From Angiostrongylus vasorum (Eukaryota; Nematoda; Chromadorea; Rhabditida; Metastrongylidae), in the NCBI GenBank assembly GCA_018806985.1, contig JADANN010000311.1:1054001-1118000 (forward strand): DNA of 64,000 bases. Direction: 5' to 3'. The first letter of the stretch is position 1; every line of letters begins with the position of its first letter. The notes beneath the pieces are model-generated. The model worked only from the letters and a program-made list of their open reading frames with translations, was not told the origin of the DNA and did not search any database. Both the position numbers and the translations under genes were made by a program. Below, in pieces: positions 40,401 to 52,400 of the stretch.

Positions 40401-43400
40401 AAACCCTGCTTGCTCGACTGGTTGCGCCTCATCCAATGTCCTTGATATGCGCGAGAGGATAATCTTCGTGAAGAGCTTGTAGAGTACACTCAACAAGCAT
40501 GTGGGACGATAGTTACGAAGATCGCTTCGGTCTCCTTTCTTGGGTAGGATGACCATGCGCGACTTCCACACTCCAGTGGTCTGAAATTTTTTTCCTGTTG
40601 AGAATAGACTGTCATATGGTTTGCGAGAAGTACATGTAAATTGTGGCTTCCAGCTCTAAGGAAGTTGGTGGTCATATCACCAGGTCCTGGAGCTGTGTCT
40701 GGATTTTAGGGTCCGAGACGGGGATTGTAGTGTGGAAAAGATTGGTGTAGGTTTCTGTTGTCAATTTCATATCATGGTGGAAATTTTGGTAGTCCCATCT
40801 TCGTTTGTCAGTATTGAACATTGTAATCGTACAAGTTTCGACAACATTTTTTCCAGACTGGGTCTTTCACTGTTGCTTCCTCTAGCTTCTTTAGCCCGTA
40901 CCAACGTAGGTCTTTCTGTGAAGTCCCTCTGCAGCTGGCATTTATTACTAGCCATGTTGAACGTGTTTCAGTAATATCAGGCTTTAGTTTCTTTCTTTTA
41001 TAGAGAAAATGGAGATGCTGGGCTAGTGGAGATGCAATATGACGTTTTTGCTTTAGAAAGTGAGGCGAATTCGGCACAACTTTTAGTCCTTCGGCAAGCA
41101 GCTCGTAGTCTTCGGTCCAACGGCATAATACGAGACCATTTCGTCTCTTTTGAAGGTTCCAAAGTCTACAAAAAGCATAGCGAACTATTCTCTATGCTAC
41201 AAAGAATAGACTGCGACAAACCGTCAATATTTACAATAATACCTTTAATTGCAACTTGTTGTCATCGCTATGCTTTTTTGAGAAATACCAAAATGTTTTC
41301 TAGCAGCACCACATGCAGCTCAATCATTTTTTTCAGGATTCAATCGACGTGTTAGGTCTTGCTTAATCTGCTGGTTTGAGTAGGATTTCGTTCAGAACGT
41401 TCTCGAAATGTACTACTGCTAGACTTTTTTTCTCAGAATGTGGTCGGTGTCCACATGAGTTGTGCCGTTAGGAGACTCCCATGTCCAGCGGCGGCTTTCT
41501 TCTGGAAAATCGAGTTTCCATAGAAGAGCCGTGCTGCGGACAGGAGTCCTGCGAGACGGTTTCCATTCTCATTTCTTTCTCCTAATCCAAAAATTTTCGA
41601 TCCTATATTCGCTTCCGTTGGTCTTTCCAATTCGGGCGTTGAAGTCTTCAACAACAAATTTATTTTACCCTCTCTTATTGGGGATAACCTCCTGCAACTG
41701 ATAGTAGAATGCATCGAGTCCGCTCTCATGAGCTGTATCGGTCGATGAGTAGCAATTGGTGATTATGATCTTTCTATGACGCGTCAGTTGAAGACGGAAG
41801 ACGGTCATGCGAGGGGAGAAAATCTCGTACGAGTCGACGAAATTGACAATGGTCGGTAGGGTGACAGAGCCTACGCCACCGACATTTGGTGAAGGGCCTT
41901 TCTTACGCAGATGACAAGGATCCTATTGTTTAGTTGGGTTGTGTAGGTCATCCTGACTTTTGTTTGTTGCAATGCGACCACATAAAATTTGATAAGATCT
42001 GCGGCTTCAAGAACTGCGTGAAGATTGGCATCTGTGGAGAGTGTTCTGGTACTATATGTGCAGAATAAGAAACAATCTCGATGGTGTACCGTGCATGTGT
42101 TTGCCAGATTCGGTTCCAGTGATGTTCTGCGTAACCTGAGATTTTGTCGCCTCTCACCTGTCAACTCACCGCTTGACGTCGTAGGCGGGAGCACTCACTG
42201 TCCGTGGTGCTGAGGGTGACCTACTGATGGCTGAGCAATTTAGTCCCCCCTGGAGTGTTTAGTTAGACTTGCAATGGCGTATCCAATTCTTCACCACGAC
42301 GTGGATCTGAGGGAAGTATCTTTTCGGCAACTATTCCTTCGCTCGGTCTTCCCTAATTGTTGATTCAGAGACGGCGTTAGAAACTAAATCAGATACAAAG
42401 GTAAGAATGAAAAATGCGGCGGATCTCTCGTTCCTCAGAACATGGAAAGGTCAAGTTGGCTGCAAGCTACCCAACCCGATATCTCCATAATCAGGCAGCA
42501 AGTAATAATACTTTAGTAACACTTATAATAATGCTACTAGTTTAATAAGAATAGTTCAGTAGTAATAAGACACTTTCCGAAATTAAAATACTGTTACTTT
42601 TAATAATAGAAAAAATTAACTTAAGGCGAAGCGGGCGATGGAACGAATGCACGCTTCTGCGATTTCGGAAGATGACAGTGATCTAGAGCTAGAGACCGAA
42701 GCACCTCCGCTAGATCATTTCGTCGGATGGGATGTAATACGTCACTTGAAGCCGAAAGAGAAGAAACGACAAGAAGTTATTAACGGTATTTTCCACATTG
42801 ATACCCTACCTATGCATAACTCGAACAAAGAAAAGTGAGCATGCCAAAGCGAAACATTGGTTGTTTTTGATACATGAATACTGTAGCGCTCACAACCACA
42901 GATTTGATTTTATGTATACTTTTAATGATGCAGTGAAAATAAGAGCTTTTTTTATGGTTTCTTTCAGAGCTCTTTTCATACCGAACGTACACATGTACGG
43001 AATTTGAAGATTCTCTTACGAGTATTTTACAAGCCCATGTTGCTAAATAACGTTGTGTCTCCGGAAGTCGTGCATTTGCTGTTCGCAAATCTCGACCAAC
43101 TTCTCGAGATTCACACCGACATGTCAAATCGAATGCGTCAAGCTGTTGAGCAGGTACATATTTATCATAGTCGTTTGCGTGGCTTCAAGAGTTTCTTTAG
43201 AACTGTTACGTATTTTAACTACATAATTCAATTACTGTATTTTTTCGTGGCATAGGCGATTAAATGAACAAGCAGGCTCTCCTTTGCGAGGTGTGGTACC
43301 GTTACAAATTTACGAACGGGATGACCGCCATATGTTAAGTTGTATGACTTGCATGAAAATGCAAGGTTTTTGCCCTTTAGTTATTTCACAGCGAACAGTG

Positions 43401-46400
43401 ATAGGGGGGTAAAAAAAACGAGGTCTAGTTCGTCAATAATAGGACGATTGCAGTGGCGACGAGATCCCACTCTCAATGGACTTTATGGAAATGTAGGTGA
43501 ATTATTGGAAAAGATGTTCGACGGTGAAGCTGGTGAAAAATTCATGCAGGTGACTTCAACATTCTGCCAGCATCAACAACATGCGCTGGAGATCCTGCGA
43601 ACAAGGTTCGTTTTTGTCTCATTATGCACCTAAGTGTCAGATTACAATGCTACTGGTGCCATTATTTCAAGATAGAGGGGGCGTGTGGCGCAGTGCTCGA
43701 AGGTACCCTGCAACACACATGTGGGATAAATCCCCGCGCCAATGGTTCACCAAGCCTTCCATCCCTCCGAGGTCCGCAAATTGGTACCAGAGTTGTCTGG
43801 CAGGATAGCAACACTGGCTCGATACATCGGTAGGCCACCGCGAGTCTTTGTAAAGGCCATATATGCATCCAATCACCTCCAAACGGTCCTTAATGAAGTC
43901 GAATGCATGGCGCATCCCTCAGGGATTGATCAATGCCAAGAGCTTTGTCGTTTATTTTTTATTTCAAGATAATTAGCCCGTATACTGAAAGAAAAAAAAC
44001 GCTGATGTGATACAAAACCAAGTTTGTACAGACCAGATAAGTATTCAATCATACCTATGGTTGTTCCAAATGCTGTCATATACATGGCGCACGATTAAGG
44101 GATTTGTAAACGTCAAACGCTTTATCCATATCATTTGTCATTGCTTCAAGCTACAGTTGCACTTGTGGCCCCGTGGTTAGAGGTGCTCTGAAAAGCACGT
44201 TGTCGTTGGTTCGATTCCGCACACTGGCTCACTCACCAACACTTTCATTCCTCCGGGGTTGGCCACTTGGTGCCTCTTTGATACATCGATAGACCACAGC
44301 AAATAATTGTATGGACGAGATATTTACTCGTTCACCTCAAACCATGCTTTATGTAGCAGAGGGCATGGCGCATCCCTCAGGGGGTTGATCAACGCCGAAA
44401 CCTTTGGTGTTTTACTGTTACCTTTGTCACGAAAACACCCAAATTGAATTTAAAGAATAACTCCAATAGGCTTTGGTGTAGTCCTTAGAAAGTACCATTG
44501 GAATTTACGTATTCGACTTCACTATGAGGTATTGAAAGTAGTTGGTTGCGTAAGCTGCATATCATTTCATTCCTCTAGCGAATTGAACTTCTTAATTTGG
44601 AAAACAGCACTGTAGTTGGAGTTTCGCTGTTTATTTCCTAGGCAACATATTAGCAAGGAAAACAAAGCGAATTGAGGAAGGATCAGCTACTAATGACTTA
44701 ATAATTTAAGATGCAAAAAGGACAAAGAAGATTCGTTGGTGCGATTTCTCTCAGACGCTGAAGCAAATGCTTTATGTCGGAAATTACAACTGAAAGACAT
44801 GATCCCAGTTGAAATGCAACGACTGGTGAAGTATCCGCTTCTTCTGGAAACAATCGCCAAATATACGAACGAGCCAAGCGAGGTTTGTGTGATACTTCAA
44901 GCAGTACATTTACCATTGCCGTTATGACGAACTTTTTTTCCTATTTTCAAAAAAGAGAAATTATCAAGATGAATTCACTTGCGTAAAGTTTTAGTTTGTA
45001 GGTTTCTTTTATAGAGGTGAAGTGAAAAATTGTTTCTGTGGCCTCTAATGTGAATATGATCTGAATTGGAATATGTTGTAGTTAATATTGTGAAATATTG
45101 TCGTGCAGTCTTTTTTATCCGTTGGAAATTAGTCCGGTATGGAGATGGAAGGCATGCAACGCAAATATCCGATGGTGGTTATATGTGCAAAATTTACGCG
45201 GTTCCAGGAACAAGATCGTCTTCTACGTACAGTGGTGTCGGCTAAACGCATTTTGAGTGCCGTTAATACGGCAAAGCGGAACGCGGAGAATCTCCGTCGC
45301 CTAGAAGAGCTGCAACGGCGGTTGGACACTGCTGCATTTGACAAGGAGTATGGAGGCCATGACTACGCTCACCTAAATCTGACGAAGTGCATTATTTGTA
45401 ATGCTATTTTTTATTTCAAAGTTGCAGCAGCAATTAGAAATGCGGTCTTAGAAGGGAGTGGAATAGCTTTACGAAACGTGTTAGTTAGTTAGTTAGCCAG
45501 TTATACAAAGCTGATCTAGTGGAAACTTCTTTAGATATCGGCTTGTGCACGACGGCCCTCTAACGTGTCGATTTAATCGTGGAAAAATGATTGAACTACA
45601 CGTGGTGCTGCTAGAAAACATGCTGGTATTTCTAACAAAACATAGCGATGGTAACAAGTTGCAGTTAAAGGTATTATTGTAAATATTGACGGTTTGTCGT
45701 AGTCTATTTCTTGTAGTATAGAGAAGAGTTTCGCTATGCTTTTTGTAGACTTTGGAACCGTCAAAAGAGACAAAATGGTCTCCTATTATGCCATTGGCTC
45801 CGTTAATCGCCAAGGAAAAAGCCAATGATAAGCGCGCATTTTTTCTTGTCTTCAACACCCAGTATGGTGCTCAAATTTACGAACTCGTCGCCGGGACAGC
45901 AACCGAAAGGAAAACGTGGGTGATTATCTGGCTGCATATAAAAATGTGGAAGGTTGCTGTTCTCTTTGATGTATGATAACTGCTTATTTGAAATGAATGG
46001 TGCATCAAGAAAAATGGCCTAGCGTGAAATTTCAGCGCAAGAGGTTAGGAATATGTAGTGTAGGAGCATTTCCTTTGTACCGTTGTGTATGAACTCCTAG
46101 AGGCTGCGAAATTGACAATATCAACAATAAAAAGTGACATAGGAAACATACGGTAGTATGAAAAGATGGAGAGCGTTCTGCATGAGGTAGAGATTAGTCT
46201 TTATTTTTGAATAATGTTTTCTTTTTAGGTGGTTCAAATTGATATCCGATCAAATCGACAATGACAGAAAACATCAGACTCAAGGAGTTCAGTAAGTCAT
46301 TTCGTTTCGAAATCAAAATTCATTTAAACGCTGTAGAATCTTATCAAAAGAGAGAACTTTTAGCATGCAGAATATTATTATTATAGTAAAATTACGATTT

Positions 46401-49400
46401 TGAATCCTATTGAACGAATCCTTCTATGGATTGCATTGGTTTGGTGTTTAGTAATTAGTTGAGTGTTCAACAAATTGGTTTTCCCTAAAAGGGCCTTAAC
46501 TGTAGAGAGCTTCCAATCTTTTTTGCTGTTATCGTTGGCTTGATGAGAGTATTCTTTAGAACATGCAATTTCGAAGTTAGCACAAGTTCATCGTTGGATT
46601 CGGAAAGTTTAGCTAAGGTAATGCTCAGTTACTGTTTGGAAAAACTTACCTTAGATGAAACAGAGCTGTCTTAGGTTCATGTGCTCACCCACCCTCGTCT
46701 TGTAAACGCTTCTGAGATTACCGTACAGCAACCAACAGTATTGGAACATGCACAGCCTGTCCTCACACCAACAGAAAGGTTAAGGCGAAGTGACGATATA
46801 ATTTTTCAAGCTCTGCTTACGAAACAAACCATATTGGCGCAATTTCTACCTGGTGATAAGAAAGGTCGAACAGAAGAATTAGAAAAGCTCACTGAATTGT
46901 TGGGAAGCTTGTCAGTATCAGATCTGAAGCAACGTGACTGTAAAGAACTAGCGATGTCTGCGATTGTACACGGAAACCGGCTACTCGATAGTATTAATCA
47001 AGGTTGGTATATTAATAATATTTGTACGTTTTTTTTACACTTTCCATTGGAAACTATGATGATTCATCGGATAAATAGATTAGAGTCTCTTCAAAACACT
47101 TTATAGGACTAACAATTTTAGCTTATTCTTTACTGCCTACTCTTTTTAATGGCAGGGTATATTGCGAAATATAACTTCAATGATGCTGAGATATTTGCAA
47201 AACTCCGGACCGCAGGTGTCTGCGGTGGGGAGTGAACGCGTTATTGTCGTTTCTGGGGGAGTAACGCGTTCACCACCACACCATGCGGGTCCTTCGTTTC
47301 GCCTGTCTTTCACCTAGTTCTATCGATCTCTGCTATCAGCAATCACCCATCAACAGGATTGATCTGGGGAGCCCAAATCGGCAACGAACCCAGTTAACCT
47401 TAGACTGTAGTTATAATCACAATTTTAACTTATTACTTACTGCCTACTCTTTTTAATCGCAGGGTATACTGCGAAATATAACTCCAATATACTTATTTGT
47501 ATGATCTTATAAACTGATCTTCTTTAGCTGATGCGAGGTTGGCATAGGTCCTCGTTGTCTTTGTCGTTGTTGATGGTGTTGTTGGTCGATGGCTGACGTC
47601 TCGGCGATTTCGTCTTCCTCAGAGCCTGGACGTATTTAATACAGGAATACTTTAATTATTCGATGGAAAAAGACTAAAGTATTAATGAAGATTAAGCTTT
47701 AAATAGACGCCATATTGAACAGAAAAAGCGTGGTGTTACGAGTGGGACTGGCCCACGCGTTGTTCACGTGGGGTCGCGAGCGAGGCACACCCGAGGAGTC
47801 AAAATATCATTTTGAAATAGGGCGCCTGGTCACGAGTGATAGTGAGGCATTCTTCTTCCCGGTTCATCTTTGGATTTTTTGAAATTTGTCAAAACGCCTC
47901 AAGAGTTTAGCGCGTTGATGAAAATACTCGTAACATTATGGCTGTAAGGAATGCGAAATCGCCGAAACGTCAGCCGTCGACCAACAACACCAACAACAAC
48001 GACAACGACAACGAAGACCTATACCAACCTTGCATTAGCTGAAGAAGATCAGTCTATAAGATCATATAAATAAATATATCAACTATCTATACCGAGGTTT
48101 ATAAAAAGTCGGTCTTTTGAGTTATAACTTCAATGATGCTGAGATATTTGCAACACTCCGGACCACAGGTGTACGCGGTGGGGGAACGAAGGCGCTGTTG
48201 TCCTTCACCACGTTGAACGCGTTCACCACCACACCATGCAGGTCCTTCGTTTCTGCCTGTCTCTCAGCTAGTTCTATCGATCTCTGCCATCAGGACTTTA
48301 TGTGATTAATAACATTATCCAAAGTTTGTCTTCTTGACGGATTTTACAAAGTAGCGGTATCAAATTCTTGTTCCACTTGAGAACGTGTGGTTACATACCG
48401 GTCATTGAGCATGAGCTGCACTTCATTGCGTACCATACATCCCCTCACGTTTCAGTATCCATTTCCTCCAATGTGTCGTTTATAGAAGCGCTATAGTTTG
48501 AGGAATGTTTTAACTTTTTTTTTACTGCCCATTATTTTTTCATGGCAACGTGTTGAATGGAATACACCTACAAGGATCCTGAAACATGAGTAAAACTTAG
48601 AACCTCAGTTGGGCTTCGAAGCAGCGATTACGGTTTCCAGGGGCTCATCATGTGCTATCGACCATACCAACCGAAGCCCTCACTTTTCCTTTCTGTTAGC
48701 CAGTTTTTTCCTCCTAACGATGTTATCAGCTGTTACCCATGTGATGTGTAGCAGGTGGGCCTCCAGAAGGGGTAATCGTTTGGTCGACGCCCACGTAGGA
48801 TTCTAAATTTTGTTCATATCTAAGCAACTTTTTAGTCGAAGGATATTTGGTTTTTCTCGGAAATAGTTGCTGACAATTGAGAAAAATTGTTGATTTCTAT
48901 TCAAAATGTATTACCAAACACACTAAGCTCGATATAATATGTGATATCTACGATATATCTACGTGTTTTACATATCCATAGTTTACCCATGAAATTCCCA
49001 CAGATTCATTGTGTTCACAGGAATGAATGCTAAAAAAGAAGTCAATGAGGCGAATCCTGGAACTTCCATGCTGTTACTTGATGACACGGAAAAAGATCTT
49101 CCATCCGTGCCTTGTTATAAGGTACATCTTAACTGTACAATTTTGTATTCTGTTACTACATGAACACCATGTATAGATTACTCATACGAAGATGTGATGG
49201 CAAGTTCCTCGTTCCTTGTATATTTGAAAATTGGATTCCAGTCGTAACAGCTGGATGATTTAGCTTACTGCTATCGCTGCGCCTCTGATGAATCATTTAA
49301 AAGCACTGATGCAAGTAGTACAAGATCAACAGTCGGAACTAAATACGGTGAAACAGCAGTTGTACCACTATAAGGTTTGTTAGCATATATATTAAATCAT

Positions 49401-52400
49401 ACAACATCCATTAATATCAGCTGTTCATTCGGCACAGTGCTTATTCTCCTAGATTTATCAAATACACTAGAAGTGGTGTTTCGATATTTTAGTGAATGGA
49501 TAAGTGAGGCGGATTTTTTTTCCAATTTTTTTACACGACCGGCCATCACATCTACTGTGAGGATTCGAGCACTTCTTACATTCGATTCGTTTCCTCGCAT
49601 TCGCCGTTCCCAGTGGTCTTCGAACATTTGCGTGTTGTTTCAGCTGCTGCTTGAGGATTTCATCTTCCTTATGAATGTCGTGCTGGAATGCTGATGAGTC
49701 AATTTTCCGTGTAATCTTGGAGTTAGTCTGGCTGAGGCGTTCCCACGTGGATTAGAGGAGATCGTTAGAGCGAGGATCGAACTAACGCCTCTGCTTCCTG
49801 GTCGATGACATCACTAACGACTGTGCTATCCCCGTCCCCGGTGAAACGGAAAAAAACTTTGGTTAGAAATATCTGGGACAGTGAAATTTACAAATAATGT
49901 TTACCTTCTTCCTCGTTTTCTATTAGATTTCTTGTCGTTTCTTCTACTGAAGGGTGTTTTCTTTGCAGCAGTATAAAAATTTGTGCTGTCTTGACTACAG
50001 GAATCCGTTTGGAAAAGAATTAATCTGTATATGATGGCGTACGACTCCACTAATGAGTGAAGATTCTTCTCACATAGATAATTTATACCTCCATCGCTTA
50101 AATTCATGTTTGCGTACACAGGGTACTACGGTTCACAGCTTCCAACCTTACTTAGCTCAGAATAATTTTTGGTATTCAAATTTAGGTTTGCAATTCAATT
50201 TTTAAGGCGACTTTTAAGGTTTACGTGTTTCATTTATTGTACTAATATGTTTGGGTAACACAGTGATCAGTTCTATTAGTTCAATGATCAGGAACTCGCC
50301 GAATGTGGCTCCCGTGACCGATCAGTAAGTGAAGAAACGTTGACCGAATGCACTACAGATCCACCAGAACGGAAACTCATAACGAAACGCCAACGAACGC
50401 CTTCCGTACAACCTTCTACCTAATTACTATTAAAAGTCTTGGTGAAGTTCTAGAAGAATTTCTTCCTGTTTCGTTCTCTTCATATTTTTTTTTCCTTGGA
50501 AAAGTGCAGCACAGTATGGAGTTGTTTTTATCTGGAAGACGCCTAGTACTTTTTTTTTCTTGGCTTCCAGGAGCCTGATGTCAGCACTACTTTGCAAATA
50601 TGTGTTCACAATATTGCTCAGACCTACTTTGGTGGTGTTCACTACGTTACGTGAGCCTAAAGCAACCTTTCCTACGAACACATACGGAATTTACAACTAT
50701 TTATATACACATATATTTGCCAGAATTCATTTTATAACCTTAGTGTTGAAAGTCAATCTATGTAAATAGTTACTATCTCGTATTAACAAAATTCCTTCCT
50801 ATAATGAGCTTTTGACTCTACGACACATTGTATGTTCATAATATTTATGATGCTCGGATAATATACTCATAATATTCACAATTTTTGGTCGATTTGTATC
50901 ACCTCTGAAATTTTGCCTAGTGGAGAAGAATAAATGCACAAACTGCCATCCTATAAAACTCCTAATGTACTCCTCCGTTGTCTTAGCGTTTTGTGTCATT
51001 CCATGCTGCGCAGGTGAACATTTGTTGTTTTTCTTTATTTCATTGCTTTCGATCACATTCTAATCGATTGTGTATTCTTTCTTCTTGTTTACTTTTTGTT
51101 TCTAGTTCGATCTACATTGTTTTTGAGCCCACTATTTGGTTTAATGGGTCTTCATAAGAGTGATAGCATTTGAGTATATATTTTTAGAAGTGCGCCTGAA
51201 TAAGCTAGTACTATCCCAGTAGTATCGGCAGTATGGGCCGTAAGCACTGTACAAAATGCTTTGAGAAAAAAAAATCTGTGAATCGACTTATGAACGATTC
51301 TTCATAGGATGATGATGTTGTGATGTATGGAATCTCAAGAGATTGACACATTGAAACTGGTCATTTGCCAATATGTACATGTTATACTATTTTGGTGAGA
51401 TTACCGATTGCTTAGTCTGTCGATAAAATTTAACGTCAACTGTATGAAGCACGTCAAGGTTTTTCGTTGTCCAGCAACCGCCTTTATTGGCTCATTATTA
51501 AACCGGCATTAGTGAATTTTTTTCTGCAACTCGTCAATTTTTACAGTGGTGGCGAGGTTTCAGACGATTACCAAATGAAGTGATGTCTTCATGCATTAAC
51601 ATCTTCTCCTCACCCCTAACGATTTGACGAAAATAATCACTAAATGGTTTTTTTCAAAGGCAGTTAGCTTATCAATACTAAACTCTTGAAGGCTACTCGA
51701 TTCGATTCGATTCGATTTTCTCAAGATAACGCTATTCGTATTCGGACTACAACTCGCCACTACAGATAGAGTTCATCAGCGATGAGACTCTACGTGGCGC
51801 CAGAAATGAAGATGATATCGGTCGTGCAACTACGTTACAAAGTTTTCGGATTACTCTGCGGGTCTTTTGAAAAACGCATTCATTGTGGTGATTCTGTGCA
51901 TATCACGTTCAAGAAAATTTTTCTTGCACCTCTTTTCTCATCGGAACTATGCTAATTGTCATGAGCTGAGCTGCAAGTCATAGTACCCCATTTTCTCACT
52001 CCAGAACCATATGAGCCACATGTGGTTATTCCTTCTTCAAAACCATTAAAATTGCATCTCCTTGTAGGAGCATTCTGATGGCTCTTTGCTTCCTTCAAGT
52101 GGGCGTTCAGCGATGACTGTTTTAGAGCACGATAGGACGACCGAAGACTGTTCGATTAATTCGATGACTAACGGCACTTCAAGTGGTACATGTGGTTAAG
52201 GATCTACATGTTATTTTGTCCACACTTGATTAATTAGATGACTCATTTTTCCAAGCAGACATACGGAGCTCAGTAAATTCTCTTCTGCTTCGATTTCACT
52301 AGCTAGGTAGGATTTGTCTACTAGATTGCAGAGAAAGCCATTCCAAGCCGTATCCAAGTCATCATGTTCCTATTTAGAAATATGGGTATAGCATTGCACT

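Noticed and set aside
42786..42836. Read-through of exon 18 to an AA|GTGAGC donor joined at 42969, which restores frame
   Set aside because: It inserts about 17 residues unlike any DH domain and removes the conserved Glu-Leu-Phe; kept only as an alternative to test against cDNA.
43255..43410. Open stretch (RLNEQAGSPLRGVV...) between exons 19 and 20 that could be an extra DH exon
   Set aside because: From the phase left by exon 19 it hits a stop at once, and exon 20 joins exon 19 directly in phase with unbroken DH homology.
44160..44235. Possible tRNA gene (A and B boxes present)
   Set aside because: No cloverleaf can be drawn beyond the promoter boxes, and the segment is the head of a SINE-1 copy shared with other loci.
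45493..45858. Long minus-strand open frame over the PH exons, and its match at 41026-41355 on plus
   Set aside because: These are antisense shadows of exons 23-24 and of their inverted copy; the similarity is explained by the duplication, not by a second gene.
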